Positions 47,930 to 57,341 of a stretch of DNA of 64,000 nt are shown here, in pieces. Position 1 is the stretch's first letter. Each line of letters begins with the position of its first letter. The position numbers and the translations under genes are program-made. The stretch spans positions 23,290,001 through 23,354,000 of the forward strand of contig AP031354.1 in assembly GCA_037833965.1 (NCBI GenBank), written 5' to 3'. Below the pieces are notes generated by a model. That model saw only the letters and a list, made by a program, of their open reading frames with translations, did not search any database and was not told the origin of the DNA. The DNA is from Marchantia polymorpha subsp. ruderalis. Its lineage: Eukaryota; Streptophyta; Marchantiopsida; Marchantiales; Marchantiaceae.

Positions 47930-48400
47930 TAACAGATAATTATCAAAATGAAGCATAATGGTAAAGATCCGATCCCACAAGGACAAAAACAACATCAGAG
48001 ATTCAAGTACTATCACGAATTAACATTCAATTGAAGAATTTTACTTCTTAGTCACATGTCACTCCCACAACCATCTGCAATTGCTAAGGCCGAAGGCGAC
48101 ACAATGCAAGGGTGAAATCACACCTGAAATTCATCCAATAGATATCACAGAGTCGCAAGCGACTTCGCAATTGATATTTAGGGAAAAAATTCCTAAGATT
48201 ACACACTCAGCCGACTCCACCATGCTTCTAATGTACAGATTTGCTTAAATCTTGAGCTACATTATGCATCACTTAGAACATCCGAATTGGACTCTCTACT
48301 TTAGATGCGGTATCTTTGACTAACTGAAGCATCTCGCGCACGGTGACAAAACACTCAACTCATGAACGCACGGAGTAATGCAAGCTTAAGACTTAAATTA
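47930..48400 (-). repeat. LTR-like module M, fourth copy
   Basis: It shares with the 27-kb copies the AACATTCAATTGAAGAATTTTACTTCTTAG-type start and the CGCGCACGGTGACAAAACACTCAACTCA-type block, and it contains one GCCGAAGGCG unit. On the minus strand it follows the coiled-coil fragment, in the same order as at 27-28 kb, so the module and the coiled-coil ORF probably belong to one element. Confidence 0.6.
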
Positions 48401-48419
48401 ACTCATTGAAAAGCTTCCT

Positions 48420-49233
48420 CAAAGGCAGAGTCTTGGGCCTCTTTAATCACAACGAACATCCGGAGGCATTATCCGCTAGCTGCAAGCCCCTATTAGGTGC
48501 AACCTCCGCACCTGATGCGGCACTTTCCACATCCATAGAGATCCTGTCTACTCCTATCCTACTCAAAACTGCTGAAAGCTCCAACTCTAGATTTTTCTTT
48601 GTCTCCTCTAAACCAAAAATGAACCAATTGACCATTCTACCAAACTGTCAATGTCGTGCGGCTCCGCTGGCTCCCAATTCCTTCAATCGACGCTCCAGCG
48701 AGTCCAATTTCGTCCACTTTGTGGACTGAATCTCCCAATTCACGTAACTGGAAAGACATCGCTCTACCCTTGCACGCAAACTTGCATCCGTCTGCTAATC
48801 TAGTTGTTGGACAATCGACTCTGTCTCCACCAATTTTGCTCGATCCGTGACCAAATGCTCCTGAATTGCTGACAGTTGAGATCACAATCTATTGCAATCC
48901 GCATCCAATTCCTTTCCACGCTCTAACTTTGAAGTTCGGGCAACTTCACAATTAGCCCATTCCTGCACCCATTAAGCCAATTCGGTAGCATGCGATTGAT
49001 TTCGTGCCGCCAGATTCGCCGTCAGCTAATCCACGCAACGAGATTGCTCATTGAATGCAACTTGAGATGCTTCCAATCTCTCCTGAAGGTTTAATGTCAA
49101 CCTGAAGATTCTTGCACTCTAGCTCCTTCTACGTACGAAGGTTCTCCTTAGCCGCTAGCTTATGCCAAATTTCTGAACAGTCCAACTCCTTCATCCGAAG
49201 TTGCTCTTCACGCTCCTGTAAGGTAACTGCCAT
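48420..49233 (-). pseudogene. Coiled-coil fragment related to the GAAGGC-family ORF (copy D)
   Basis: From an ATG near 49,231 the minus strand reads a Glu/Lys/Leu-rich helix (MAVTLQEREEQLRMKELDC), then continues in pieces through stops to about 48,450. The composition and the position directly ahead of module M parallel the coiled-coil end of copy A. The N-domain and the Pro-rich middle are absent. Homology to copy A is by layout and character more than by clear identity. Confidence 0.45.
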
Positions 49234-49308
49234 GATCACGCATTCTGAAGTTAAGCTCTTCCAGCTACCTTTGCTTTAGTCCTACTGCACACTAACTCTG
49301 TGGTAACC

Positions 49309-50218
49309 CAATTTTTGTTTTTTTTCGGAATTAAAACATTTTTGAAAAATAAGTACCGCAATAGCAGCTGTAAATAGTAATCGGTACGCGCAAATAGAGT
49401 AAAAAGGGAGAATCGCGGGTCTAGGAGAATCTAGGAGTTCGGGGGCTTAGGCCGAGGTCAGGCGCCTTGGACGGAACGGACGGTTCCTGCTGAGGGAAGC
49501 GCCTTCGGCGCCTTTGGCAAAAGCTTCCTTGTTGAGGGGTCTTTGGCTAAAGGGCCTTTGGCGCAAGCAGAAGCAAGCGCCTTCGGCTTAGACCCCTGCA
49601 GAGGAGCTTTCGCTGAAGACGTACGAAGCATGCGACACGGAACGCCTTCGTCAAAGGGAAACGACCTCGTCACTATAGACGCCTTCGGCAGTACGCCTTC
49701 AGCGGTAGATTTCTTCGCCCAGTGCCTTCGGCACTAGCGCCGTCTTCGTCGTTAGGTTTCGTCTTCGGCGGAAGGCAATGCCTTCGCCTCTAGAATGCTC
49801 CTTCGGTGGAAGGATGCGCCTTCGGCGGAAGGACTCGCCTTCGGCAGAAGAAGAAAGGACAAAGAAAACGGCAGATTCCTATACCTTCGCCGCGAGCGCA
49901 TTCGGCGGCAGACGCCTTCGGCAGTACGCGGACTGAGAACGGCGTCGGAGGAAATCAGTGGGATCAAGATTGAATGTACAAGTGTGGGAGTTCGCGCGAC
50001 GGCGGAGCGTGAATTCGCGCGTGCGAATCGGACCGTTACGCCTCCGCGCCGGCATAGCATTCAAGCGGGCCGCGGCCAGCTCAAGTGTCGAACAATGAGA
50101 AATCTTGATCACCAAAGGAAGAGACTCACTCTCGCATTTTCAATTTTGCATTTGCTCGAGCTTGCGACGCGCAGCAGGAGAACTCGCGGAGAGCTTGCGG
50201 AGAGTTTGTCGAGAGTGC
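49309..50218 (+). repeat. GAAGGC-family LTR and leader (fourth copy), truncated
   Basis: It starts TGTGGTAACCCAATTTTTG at 49,309, runs through CCTTCGGC units (49,500-49,930) and the GAGCGTGAATTCGCGCGTGCG block, then stops where the next copy starts at 50,219. With the copy at 62,636 it forms a subfamily marked by a GTACGAAGCATGCGACACGG word (49,620 and 62,958) that copies A-C lack. The ORF is not reached. Confidence 0.65.
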
Positions 50219-50340
50219 TGTGGTAACCCACTTTTTGTTTTTGTGCGGAAATTAAAAGAATTTTGGAAAACAATACCGCAGCAGCCGTGTAAATGGTGAT
50301 CGGTACATTTAAATAGAGTGAAGATGGATAATCGCGGGTC
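50219..50340 (+). repeat. First 122 bp of GAAGGC-family copy B LTR
   Basis: TGTGGTAACCCACTTTTTG starts here, and the TATA-like TTTAAATAGAG lies at about 50,308. The copy is interrupted after CGCGGGTC by the gypsy element and resumes at 58,200 with GGTCTCG. Copy A preserves the uninterrupted order GCGGGTCTCG, which proves the insertion. Confidence 0.85.
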
Positions 50341-51198
50341 TGCAACCTCCGGGCTGACTCTCACTCAGGTTTACCTCTGATGGCTTTGTGGTAGCGCATC
50401 ATGGTTCTAGAAGACTAAGATTCATACTCTCACTCATGTCCCAAACACCTTCTCTTACAAACTCTCATGTATCACTCCAACTCACACACAACTCTCCTCA
50501 CATCACCCTCTTCACATAAATGCAAACACACGTCGATACTCCAAGATACTCAAAAACTTCACTCCTTCATTACTGAAACAAGTCCTCACACATGACTCTC
50601 CAAACTTGCTTGAGAGGTGCTACTCTACCTCTCTATTTATACTACTTGAGAAGTTACCATAGTAACATGTGGTAATTTCTCCTAACTTACTTTTACCTAG
50701 GTAAGTTTGACTAACCTTCTCTACGTGGCAACATGCCATTGGCCTACCTAAACCTTCTAGAAGCTTCCGGAATCCAAGGTTGAGGTGGCGACATGCCATT
50801 GGAAGCTTTTAAACTTCTACAAGCTTCCTAGCCACTAAGTCAACATTAGACTTAGTCTAGCCAATCATCTTTCATACATTTAGTCAAACCAATCAAATCC
50901 AAGCTTCTAGTCAAATATCTAATCCCTTGGAATCTAGAACTTTTGTATAAGACAAAATAGAAGTGCTCACTCCTTGTAAAAGACAAAATAGAAGTGCTCA
51001 CTCCATTCTTCTAGAACTCCGCTAATTACTCCGCCAACTATAGACATTGTAGCTAAACTTAGTCATGACTAGATAAACTTAGTTATAACTAACTAGTTTA
51101 GTCATAACTAGCTAGTCTTAGCTATGCCTTGGCTAATCATCCTTATTCCCTTGACCACTTCTAAGACTTAGTACATATGTGCAACACCCGGTCTTACA
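50341..51198 (-). repeat. 3' LTR of the gypsy element
   Basis: On the element strand it begins TGTAAGACCGGG and ends GGTTGCA, so it has TG...CA ends. TATAAATAG at 50,633-50,641 is the likely core promoter. Length is 858 bp, the same as the 5' LTR. It also contains an internal doubled segment around GACAAAATAGAAGTGCTCACTCC (50,952-51,003). Confidence 0.95.
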
Positions 51199-51212
51199 TT
51201 TACCCCCGGACC
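51199..51212 (-). promoter_or_regulatory. Polypurine tract of the gypsy element
   Basis: On the element strand, CCGGGGGTAAA sits directly against the 3' LTR, 10 bp after the gag-pol stop codon region. This is the expected place for the plus-strand primer, although the tract is short and contains one T. Confidence 0.7.
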
Positions 51213-51221
51213 AAGATTTCA

Positions 51222-54200
51222 CTACGCCCTCGGAGTGAAAGAATCTGATCTTCGATGGAATAACTTCAACTTGTCGTGGTTGACTCGATCGAAGTGACGT
51301 CCTCCTAACTCCTTGATGTCATAAGTGAAATTTCCCCACACCTTCTCAACTATGAAAGGTCCAAAATACTTAGGAAGAAACTTTTTCCTAGCTCTCTTGT
51401 ATCTAATTGCATCAAAGAGCATCACCCAATCACCTTCCTTGAACGGCTTCAAGTTCTGGTTTCCACTTCGTTTGTCGTGATACTTCTTCTGCAACTGTTG
51501 AGCCCGCTCCACTCGTACCATGGCTAATGCTCGAGCTTCCTCCAACTCCATCAATTGTTGTTGGCGAGACTTGATGGCTTCTGCTCCATTTGATTTCTTC
51601 AACCTTTGCTGGATTGTTGTGAATGTTGTCAAGTCAAACTGTATGGGAAGTTTTGACTCAACTCCATACACCATCCGAAAAGGTGAGTATCCGGTAGATG
51701 TCTTCCATGTTGTGCGATACTCCCATAAGATAGCATGGAGCCTCTTGTCCCAATTGTGTTTACTCCCGTCCATGTCTGCATCCTTGGCCAACATCATACA
51801 CAAAGTGTAGTTGGTCCGCTCCGCCAACCCGTTAGCGTTAGGTTTGTAGGAAGTGGTTACTCGAGCCTTGATGGAAAAGTGCTCCAACATGGCTTGAATC
51901 ATACTTCCCACAAATTCTCCTCCTCTATCTGATACTAACTCCAATGGACAACCAAATCGAGTAATGATTCTCTCATATAAAAATCTACCAACCTCCTTCT
52001 CATTAGTAGATTTAAGTGGTCTTGCCTCTACCCACTTCGTAAGATAATCTGTAGCTATCACAATGAACTTATTCCCTCGAGGAGTAAGATTCAAAGGACC
52101 TACAAAATCTATTCCCCACTTTTCAAAAGGACCTAACACTGGTACAGAAATCATAGGAGGGGTTTTCATGGACTTTTTAGCAAAAGCTTGACACACATCA
52201 CAACTTTTGCAATATTCCACACAATCCTTAAAAATACCCTTCCAATGATAACCAGCATCAAGAATTTTGAAGGCAGTTACCTTCCCCGCAAAATGTCCTC
52301 CACATACTGCACCATCATGAAACTCCTTCATGAGTTGTAGTGCCTCTCCTCTCCCAACCGCCCTTCGTAGAAGTCCGTCAGCTCCTTGATGAAAAAGTAC
52401 CTTCTCCATGATCATATAAGGTTGACATCTCTTCACTAATGCATTTTTCTCCCTTTGATGCATTCCTTGAGGAAACTCTCCTCTAGAGATGAAATCCCAA
52501 ATTTCCTTGTACTCCTCCGGTACTGTTGTCACCGTGTCCATGACTAGCAAGTCCTCATCCGGAAAGGTGTCATCTACTGACTGATCTCCTCCATCATCAT
52601 ATGCTCTCGACATCAAATCCGCATTAGCATGCTTCTTTCCAGGTCTATCCTCAATGGTATAATCAAACTCTGCTAGTAGTAGCTTCCATCTAGCTATCCT
52701 CCCTTCAGCATTAGGCTTGTTGAAAATGTATTTCAAAGCCTTATGATCAGTCACTATAGTGAATCTCCCACCCAACAAATAATGTCGAAACTTCTTAAGT
52801 GAGAAGATTACAGCTAAGGCCTCTCTCTCTGTCACTGAGTAATTCTTCTCCGCTTGAACCATTTGTCTACTAGCATAGGCAATTGGATGATCATGCTTTT
52901 CATCATCTAATTGACTCAAGGTGCATCCTACAGCAATATTTGATGCATCTGTGTAGAGAATGAAAGGTTTACCCCAATCCGGTTTCGCCAAAATTGGAGC
53001 CGTCACCAACGCCTTCTTGAGAACTTCGAACGCCTTCTTTGCAGCTTCATCCTTGAAAATGAGTTCGTACTCCACTCCCTTCTTCATGTAATTCGTCAAG
53101 GCATGAGCTTTGTTGGAGAAGGACAAGATGAACCGTCGATAGTACCCCACCATACCAAGGAATTGCCTCAACTTGGTTAAAGTCGCCGGAAAAGGTAACT
53201 CCATGATCCGTGTCACCTTCTCTGGGTCCACCGCTATACCATTCTTGGAGATGATATGCCCCAACAATAGGCCTTCCTCACATCCAAAAATGCATTTTTC
53301 TGGATTGAGTGAAGCCTTAGCTTCCTCCAGCCGTTGAAGTATTTTGATCAAATGATCAAAATGATCCGCTTTCCTCCCGTAAACACAAAAATCATCTATG
53401 AAATCCCTTACAAACTTTCCAATGAAAGGTTCAAACACTCTATTCATGAACCTTTGAAAAGTGGCAGGAGCATTACATAGACCAAACGGCATCACTCTAA
53501 AAGCGAAGGTTCCCCATGGAGTGGTAAAAGTTGTTTTGAGTTGGTCTTCTAAGGCAATTTGGATTTGGTTATAGCCACTATAACCATCTCCAAAACTATA
53601 CCACTCATGGCCAGCAACCTCCTCTAGAATCTCATCTATGAAAGGCAAGGGATAGTAGTCTTTCTTTGTGACAGCATTCAACTTTTTGTAATCTACGCAC
53701 ACTCGTAGCTTACCATTCTTCTTCTTCACTATCACAATTGGAGACACCCATTCAGAATTTTCTACCTCGTAGATGAAGCCAGCCTCCTTGAGCTTGTCGA
53801 TCTCCTCCTTCACCACAAGAGCCGTAGGTGGATTTATTCGGCGTTGCTTTTGCCGAATAGGACGAGCTTTCTCCTCCAACTCGATGCGATGAGTCTCCAA
53901 CGTCACATGCTTAAGATCCTTGTAACTAAAGGCAAAAACATGAATATATTTGCGAAATATATCCAGAAACTTTGCCTTTTCCTCCTTGGTAACCTTGGGA
54001 CCAAACCTGAGAGTGGACAGTCGTCGACACACCTCCTCTTCGCTCATCTCCACTTTGTCAGGATCTTTCTTCACTCCAGGCCTAGGCAACAACTCCATGG
54101 CAGCAATGACTTGTACTTGAACATTATCATCAGAAGAGTACTCCGATGATGTTTCTTGATCAGAAGTTGAGATGTCTGTGTCAACTTCTGAAAAGCTACC

Positions 54201-55988
54201 ACTCTCTTCACTCTCAGATTCCCAATACTCGTCAGTTGGTCTATCTGAGTCAGTGGTGGATTCCCCTCCTCTCGTCAAAGGAACCTTAACTCGATGGTTC
54301 TTTGGGCCTATCCTCAAATAGCCCTTGTGCCATCGGTCCGTAGTCCTTACCGCCCTCAACCAAGGACGTCCCAACAGCAAGTCGTAGCTAGCTTCCTTGA
54401 GAATTTGGAAGGAAAGCAAAGTTTGCACTCCCCTCACACTAACCACAACTTTGTCTACCACCCCCAGTGGTCTTACCTTCTGTTTGTTGGCCATACCAAC
54501 AATTATGCTAGAAGGTCTAGAAGGTTGCATACCCAACTTCTGCATCAACCTCTCAGACATGGCATTCACAGCCGATCCACCATCAACCAACACATCTGAT
54601 ACATCATGTCCATTGATCCTCACTTCGATCTTTGAAGCATGTGTACATACCTCCGAAGCAGCCGCATCCACCACCCCAACTCCCACATTGGTCATGTGAG
54701 CCTTCCCCTTAGATTTCCGCTTCTTGGTCCTTGTGGAGATAAGACCTCCTCTTAACTCCTTCCGAATGGCTGGATTCAAGGCAATCAGCTGACCAACTGT
54801 TATATTGGCCTTCTGATTTCCTACATCCTCCACCACGTCATACTTAGCTTGAGAAGATGAAATGGAAAAGTCATCCATGCCCAACTTCTTCCTTGGTACT
54901 CTTGGTTGACTCACTCCACTTGACCGTGTACTTCGACTTGGCGTGTCCTCCATGAAAATCGATTCGTCCGCAAATCGGGCCCGCTTCTTCTCATGAGCAA
55001 GGATATCCACTTTCGATTTTGAGCTCTCCCCTTTCTCAAAAGTGCATTGATGAGGGAATACATCAATGGATGCTACTCCCTTATCCTTGGCTTGTTGCGT
55101 GGCCGGTGCATTGTTGTTGTGCCGAACTCCATCATGTTGTCGAGGGTTAGGACAATTCCTCTGAAAATGAGGACCTCCACAAGAAAAGCAAGAAACCGCA
55201 AAGTTTCCTGAAGGTGGATTTCCTCTTGGAGGATAATTTCCATACCCCCTAGAGCCTCCTACTACGTTCTGATTCCTCTTCTCCCACAACTGTACTACAT
55301 TGATCTTGAGATCTGCTAGAGTCTCCGTGATAGATTTCAACTCATTTTGAAAATCCACACTAGGATTCGCTATCGTGGATGAAGTAGAAGTGTTTGAAAC
55401 AATAGACCTTCCTACAACCGGTGGAGCTACTTCTCTAGCCACCAAGCTAGAATCATCATCTTCTAAGCTCTCCTCCATTCTAATAGCAATTCGAATGGCT
55501 TCAGCCTTAGAAGAGGGCTTCTCGTATCTCACCTTACTTCGAATCTCTGGTCTCAAACCTCCAACGAAGTTCTTCATGAGCATCGCCCTTATCCCCACCA
55601 TTGTAGCATCCACTTCGTCTCCGCCCTTCCTCAACACCACGTGGAATCTAGATTCCAACTTCTCGGTTCTCTCCACATAGGTCCTCACCTTCTCGTTCTC
55701 TCCTTGTTTCAAGAAGGTGACCTCACACATCAACTTTTCATAACTTTCACTGGGAAGAAAGTTTTCGATCAGGTTCTCCGTTAATGTCTCCCACGTGTCG
55801 TCCTCCGAATGCTCCCTCTTGTACTCCTTGTACCACTTGAGAGCAGAATCCTCCAAGAAATCCGGCAAAAGCATAGCCCACTCGTCTTTCTTCCTCTCAT
55901 TGTTTCCTATGCAAGCCCTCTTGAAGTCCCTAACAAAAGCTTCTACATCCTCATTCTCCCTCCCATAAAATACCGGAAGCTTCCCCAT
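51222..55988 (-). CDS. Gag-pol polyprotein of the Ty3/gypsy element, intact
   Basis: One uninterrupted frame of 1,588 codons from ATG 55,988 to TAG 51,222; the open frame extends only two codons upstream. Order, in residues from that ATG: gag with a retrotransposon-gag helical domain (about 1-200); zinc knuckle CFSCGGPHFQRNC (267-279, C-x2-C-x3-H-x4-C); aspartic protease VDGGSAVN with D469; and reverse transcriptase with the FIDD box (D865, D866). RNase H follows with YTDAS (D1014), then integrase with an HHCC-type finger and D1294, D1354, E1390 (35 residues between the last two), and a GPF-type C-terminal module near KYFGPFIVEKVWG. Protease precedes RT and integrase is last, which defines Ty3/gypsy. 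Gag and pol share one frame, so the protein ratio must be set after translation. All catalytic residues are present. Confidence 0.95.
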   Translation of the reverse strand: MGKLPVFYGRENEDVEAFVRDFKRACIGNNERKKDEWAMLLPDFLEDSALKWYKEYKREHSEDDTWETLTENLIENFLPSESYEKLMCEVTFLKQGENEKVRTYVERTEKLESRFHVVLRKGGDEVDATMVGIRAMLMKNFVGGLRPEIRSKVRYEKPSSKAEAIRIAIRMEESLEDDDSSLVAREVAPPVVGRSIVSNTSTSSTIANPSVDFQNELKSITETLADLKINVVQLWEKRNQNVVGGSRGYGNYPPRGNPPSGNFAVSCFSCGGPHFQRNCPNPRQHDGVRHNNNAPATQQAKDKGVASIDVFPHQCTFEKGESSKSKVDILAHEKKRARFADESIFMEDTPSRSTRSSGVSQPRVPRKKLGMDDFSISSSQAKYDVVEDVGNQKANITVGQLIALNPAIRKELRGGLISTRTKKRKSKGKAHMTNVGVGVVDAAASEVCTHASKIEVRINGHDVSDVLVDGGSAVNAMSERLMQKLGMQPSRPSSIIVGMANKQKVRPLGVVDKVVVSVRGVQTLLSFQILKEASYDLLLGRPWLRAVRTTDRWHKGYLRIGPKNHRVKVPLTRGGESTTDSDRPTDEYWESESEESGSFSEVDTDISTSDQETSSEYSSDDNVQVQVIAAMELLPRPGVKKDPDKVEMSEEEVCRRLSTLRFGPKVTKEEKAKFLDIFRKYIHVFAFSYKDLKHVTLETHRIELEEKARPIRQKQRRINPPTALVVKEEIDKLKEAGFIYEVENSEWVSPIVIVKKKNGKLRVCVDYKKLNAVTKKDYYPLPFIDEILEEVAGHEWYSFGDGYSGYNQIQIALEDQLKTTFTTPWGTFAFRVMPFGLCNAPATFQRFMNRVFEPFIGKFVRDFIDDFCVYGRKADHFDHLIKILQRLEEAKASLNPEKCIFGCEEGLLLGHIISKNGIAVDPEKVTRIMELPFPATLTKLRQFLGMVGYYRRFILSFSNKAHALTNYMKKGVEYELIFKDEAAKKAFEVLKKALVTAPILAKPDWGKPFILYTDASNIAVGCTLSQLDDEKHDHPIAYASRQMVQAEKNYSVTEREALAVIFSLKKFRHYLLGGRFTIVTDHKALKYIFNKPNAEGRIARWKLLLAEFDYTIEDRPGKKHANADLMSRAYDDGGDQSVDDTFPDEDLLVMDTVTTVPEEYKEIWDFISRGEFPQGMHQREKNALVKRCQPYMIMEKVLFHQGADGLLRRAVGRGEALQLMKEFHDGAVCGGHFAGKVTAFKILDAGYHWKGIFKDCVEYCKSCDVCQAFAKKSMKTPPMISVPVLGPFEKWGIDFVGPLNLTPRGNKFIVIATDYLTKWVEARPLKSTNEKEVGRFLYERIITRFGCPLELVSDRGGEFVGSMIQAMLEHFSIKARVTTSYKPNANGLAERTNYTLCMMLAKDADMDGSKHNWDKRLHAILWEYRTTWKTSTGYSPFRMVYGVESKLPIQFDLTTFTTIQQRLKKSNGAEAIKSRQQQLMELEEARALAMVRVERAQQLQKKYHDKRSGNQNLKPFKEGDWVMLFDAIRYKRARKKFLPKYFGPFIVEKVWGNFTYDIKELGGRHFDRVNHDKLKLFHRRSDSFTPRA

Positions 55989-55998
55989 TTCCAACTAA

Positions 55999-56023
55999 TT
56001 TTTTTTTTTTTTTTTTTTTTTTT
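55999..56023 (-). repeat. A25 tract just upstream of the gag start
   Basis: Twenty-five T on the plus strand, hence 25 A in the element RNA, ending about 10 nt before the gag-pol ATG. It separates the upstream zinc-knuckle ORF from gag. A-rich leaders can favour internal or re-initiated translation; here that is inference. Confidence 0.85.
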
Positions 56024-56220
56024 CTTTTCTATTGGAAATTTATATGGGGCTTCCTAATACAATATAAACAACACTAACTCCATCCTTGAGTAATTCATCA
56101 AAGGAAACACAAAAGGAATTGGTTGTTCCAAGATAGCCAAAGCTCTCTCCTCTCCTAGGCATACGATGAGTCTTACCCTCATCATCATCTTCTCCATCAT
56201 TCGAATGATGATCTCCATCT

Positions 56221-56664
56221 TCAGTTGGAGCTTGAACCCGCTGAGGTCACTTTCTCTGTTTCAGCACTTAGCTTGCCGTCAAACCCTTCCACAAGTGATT
56301 CCAGAAGTGCCTTCACTCCGCTGCATTCGTGTCCCGCTGGTAGCCCAATCACTCCGCAATTGTCACAGAAGGTGGCGCTTTGGGATTCATGTGGCGATGA
56401 TGGTCCCAAGTGAAGTTTCAAATCTCCCAAGTTCCTCTTGCTCCTCAATCTTCTATCTTTGTTCCGCAGGGAACAATTGACAACCTTATGGCCCTCCTCT
56501 CCACAATAAAAACAAGTTTCACGTTTGACTCTTGGAGATTGACTCACTACTCTTTCTTCAAACTCCACCTTGAATTCTCTTGTATTGGAGTCTAAAGACA
56601 CTATAACATCCAAGCCTTGAGGTACTTTGGATAACCTAACCTTCCAACCTTCTTGTTCACTCAT
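56221..56664 (-). CDS. Accessory zinc-knuckle ORF upstream of gag
   Basis: An ATG at 56,664 opens 147 codons inside the gypsy element, between the primer site and gag. Residues 51-64 form a canonical CCHC knuckle (CFYCGEEGHKVVNC). Residues 100-114 add a second Cys/His cluster, C-x2-C-x8-H-x-C. The N-terminal 45 residues (with a KVPQGLDVIVSLDS segment) look like a small beta-rich domain. The C-terminus is acidic and Ser-rich. Knuckles of this kind bind single-stranded nucleic acid, so a nucleocapsid-like or RNA-chaperone role is reasonable. The ORF stops 233 bp before the gag ATG in another frame. Most Ty3/gypsy elements have no such ORF here. It could be a captured gag piece or a host zinc-finger gene fragment. 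Confidence 0.7.
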   Translation of the reverse strand: MSEQEGWKVRLSKVPQGLDVIVSLDSNTREFKVEFEERVVSQSPRVKRETCFYCGEEGHKVVNCSLRNKDRRLRSKRNLGDLKLHLGPSSPHESQSATFCDNCGVIGLPAGHECSGVKALLESLVEGFDGKLSAETEKVTSAGSSSN

Positions 56665-57320
56665 TTTCCCATAAGGTAGAAACCACTCAAAAGACCTCTC
56701 CCAGAAACGCTATCTACTTGACGAAAACTGTGAATAAAGAAATCAAAAACTTTTGCTTTGTTATCTTGCTTTTGTACCCCCTCAACTTCAAATCAACATA
56801 ACTTCGTCTCTAGACGTGATCTCTCAGTGAAATTTTGACTCAAACGTAGCTTATCTTCCAATACACACTCGTACGAAGTTTCAAAGCCTAAATTGAAATA
56901 CAGAAAAAGTAATCAACTCTGTACAAACTTTCCAGAGAGCAGACTTTTGATACCCGTGAAAACCCACTCAACTTCTAACTCTCATATCTTTCTGTTAACA
57001 CATGATCTGGACCTGAAACAAAAACGTAAATTTTCTCTATCTTTCACTCTAAAATCAATAAAAACTTTGAAGAATACCTTCAAAAATACTTTTCGGTGTC
57101 TAAGATCACTTTTCTCTCAAAAAGACATGTTTACGTGAACAAAACATACAAAATCACTTCTAGGCTATCATATGAGACTATGGGATAAACAAATGGAATT
57201 TCGCTCTCAAGCACACTCTCCGCTCTTTCATTCCCCAATGTTAACACCAAGTGATCCCTCATGGATACTTTCTCTCGAGCTAGAAATCGAATCCTAAACA
57301 TTCCGCCTTCTAGATTGAGG
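56665..57320 (-). other. Untranslated leader of the gypsy element
   Basis: AT-moderate DNA between the primer site and the accessory ORF, with no supported coding region. Packaging and dimerisation signals normally lie in such leaders; none is recognisable by eye. Confidence 0.5.
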
Positions 57321-57337
57321 TCCCGGCAACGGAACCA
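57321..57337 (-). promoter_or_regulatory. Primer-binding site, complementary to tRNA-Glu
   Basis: On the element strand TGGTTCCGTTGCCGGGA lies 4 nt after the 5' LTR. Its complement, TCCCGGCAACGGAACCA, matches the T-stem and acceptor 3' end of plant tRNA-Glu, including the CCA tail. This is from memory of that tRNA's sequence. It is a primer site and not a tRNA gene, because the rest of the tRNA is absent. Confidence 0.8.
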
Positions 57338-57341
57338 AAAA

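Noticed and set aside
52300..54700. Plus-strand frames of about 100 codons inside the gypsy element
   Set aside because: They are antisense shadows of the conserved gag-pol frame.
51222..55994. Gag-pol start two codons upstream of ATG 55,988
   Set aside because: The codon at 55,994 is TTG and the one before it is a stop. The first ATG, at 55,988, is the better start.
57321..57337. A tRNA-Glu gene at the gypsy 5' LTR
   Set aside because: Only the 3' terminal 17 bases, including the CCA that plant tRNA genes do not encode, are present. This is a primer-binding site.
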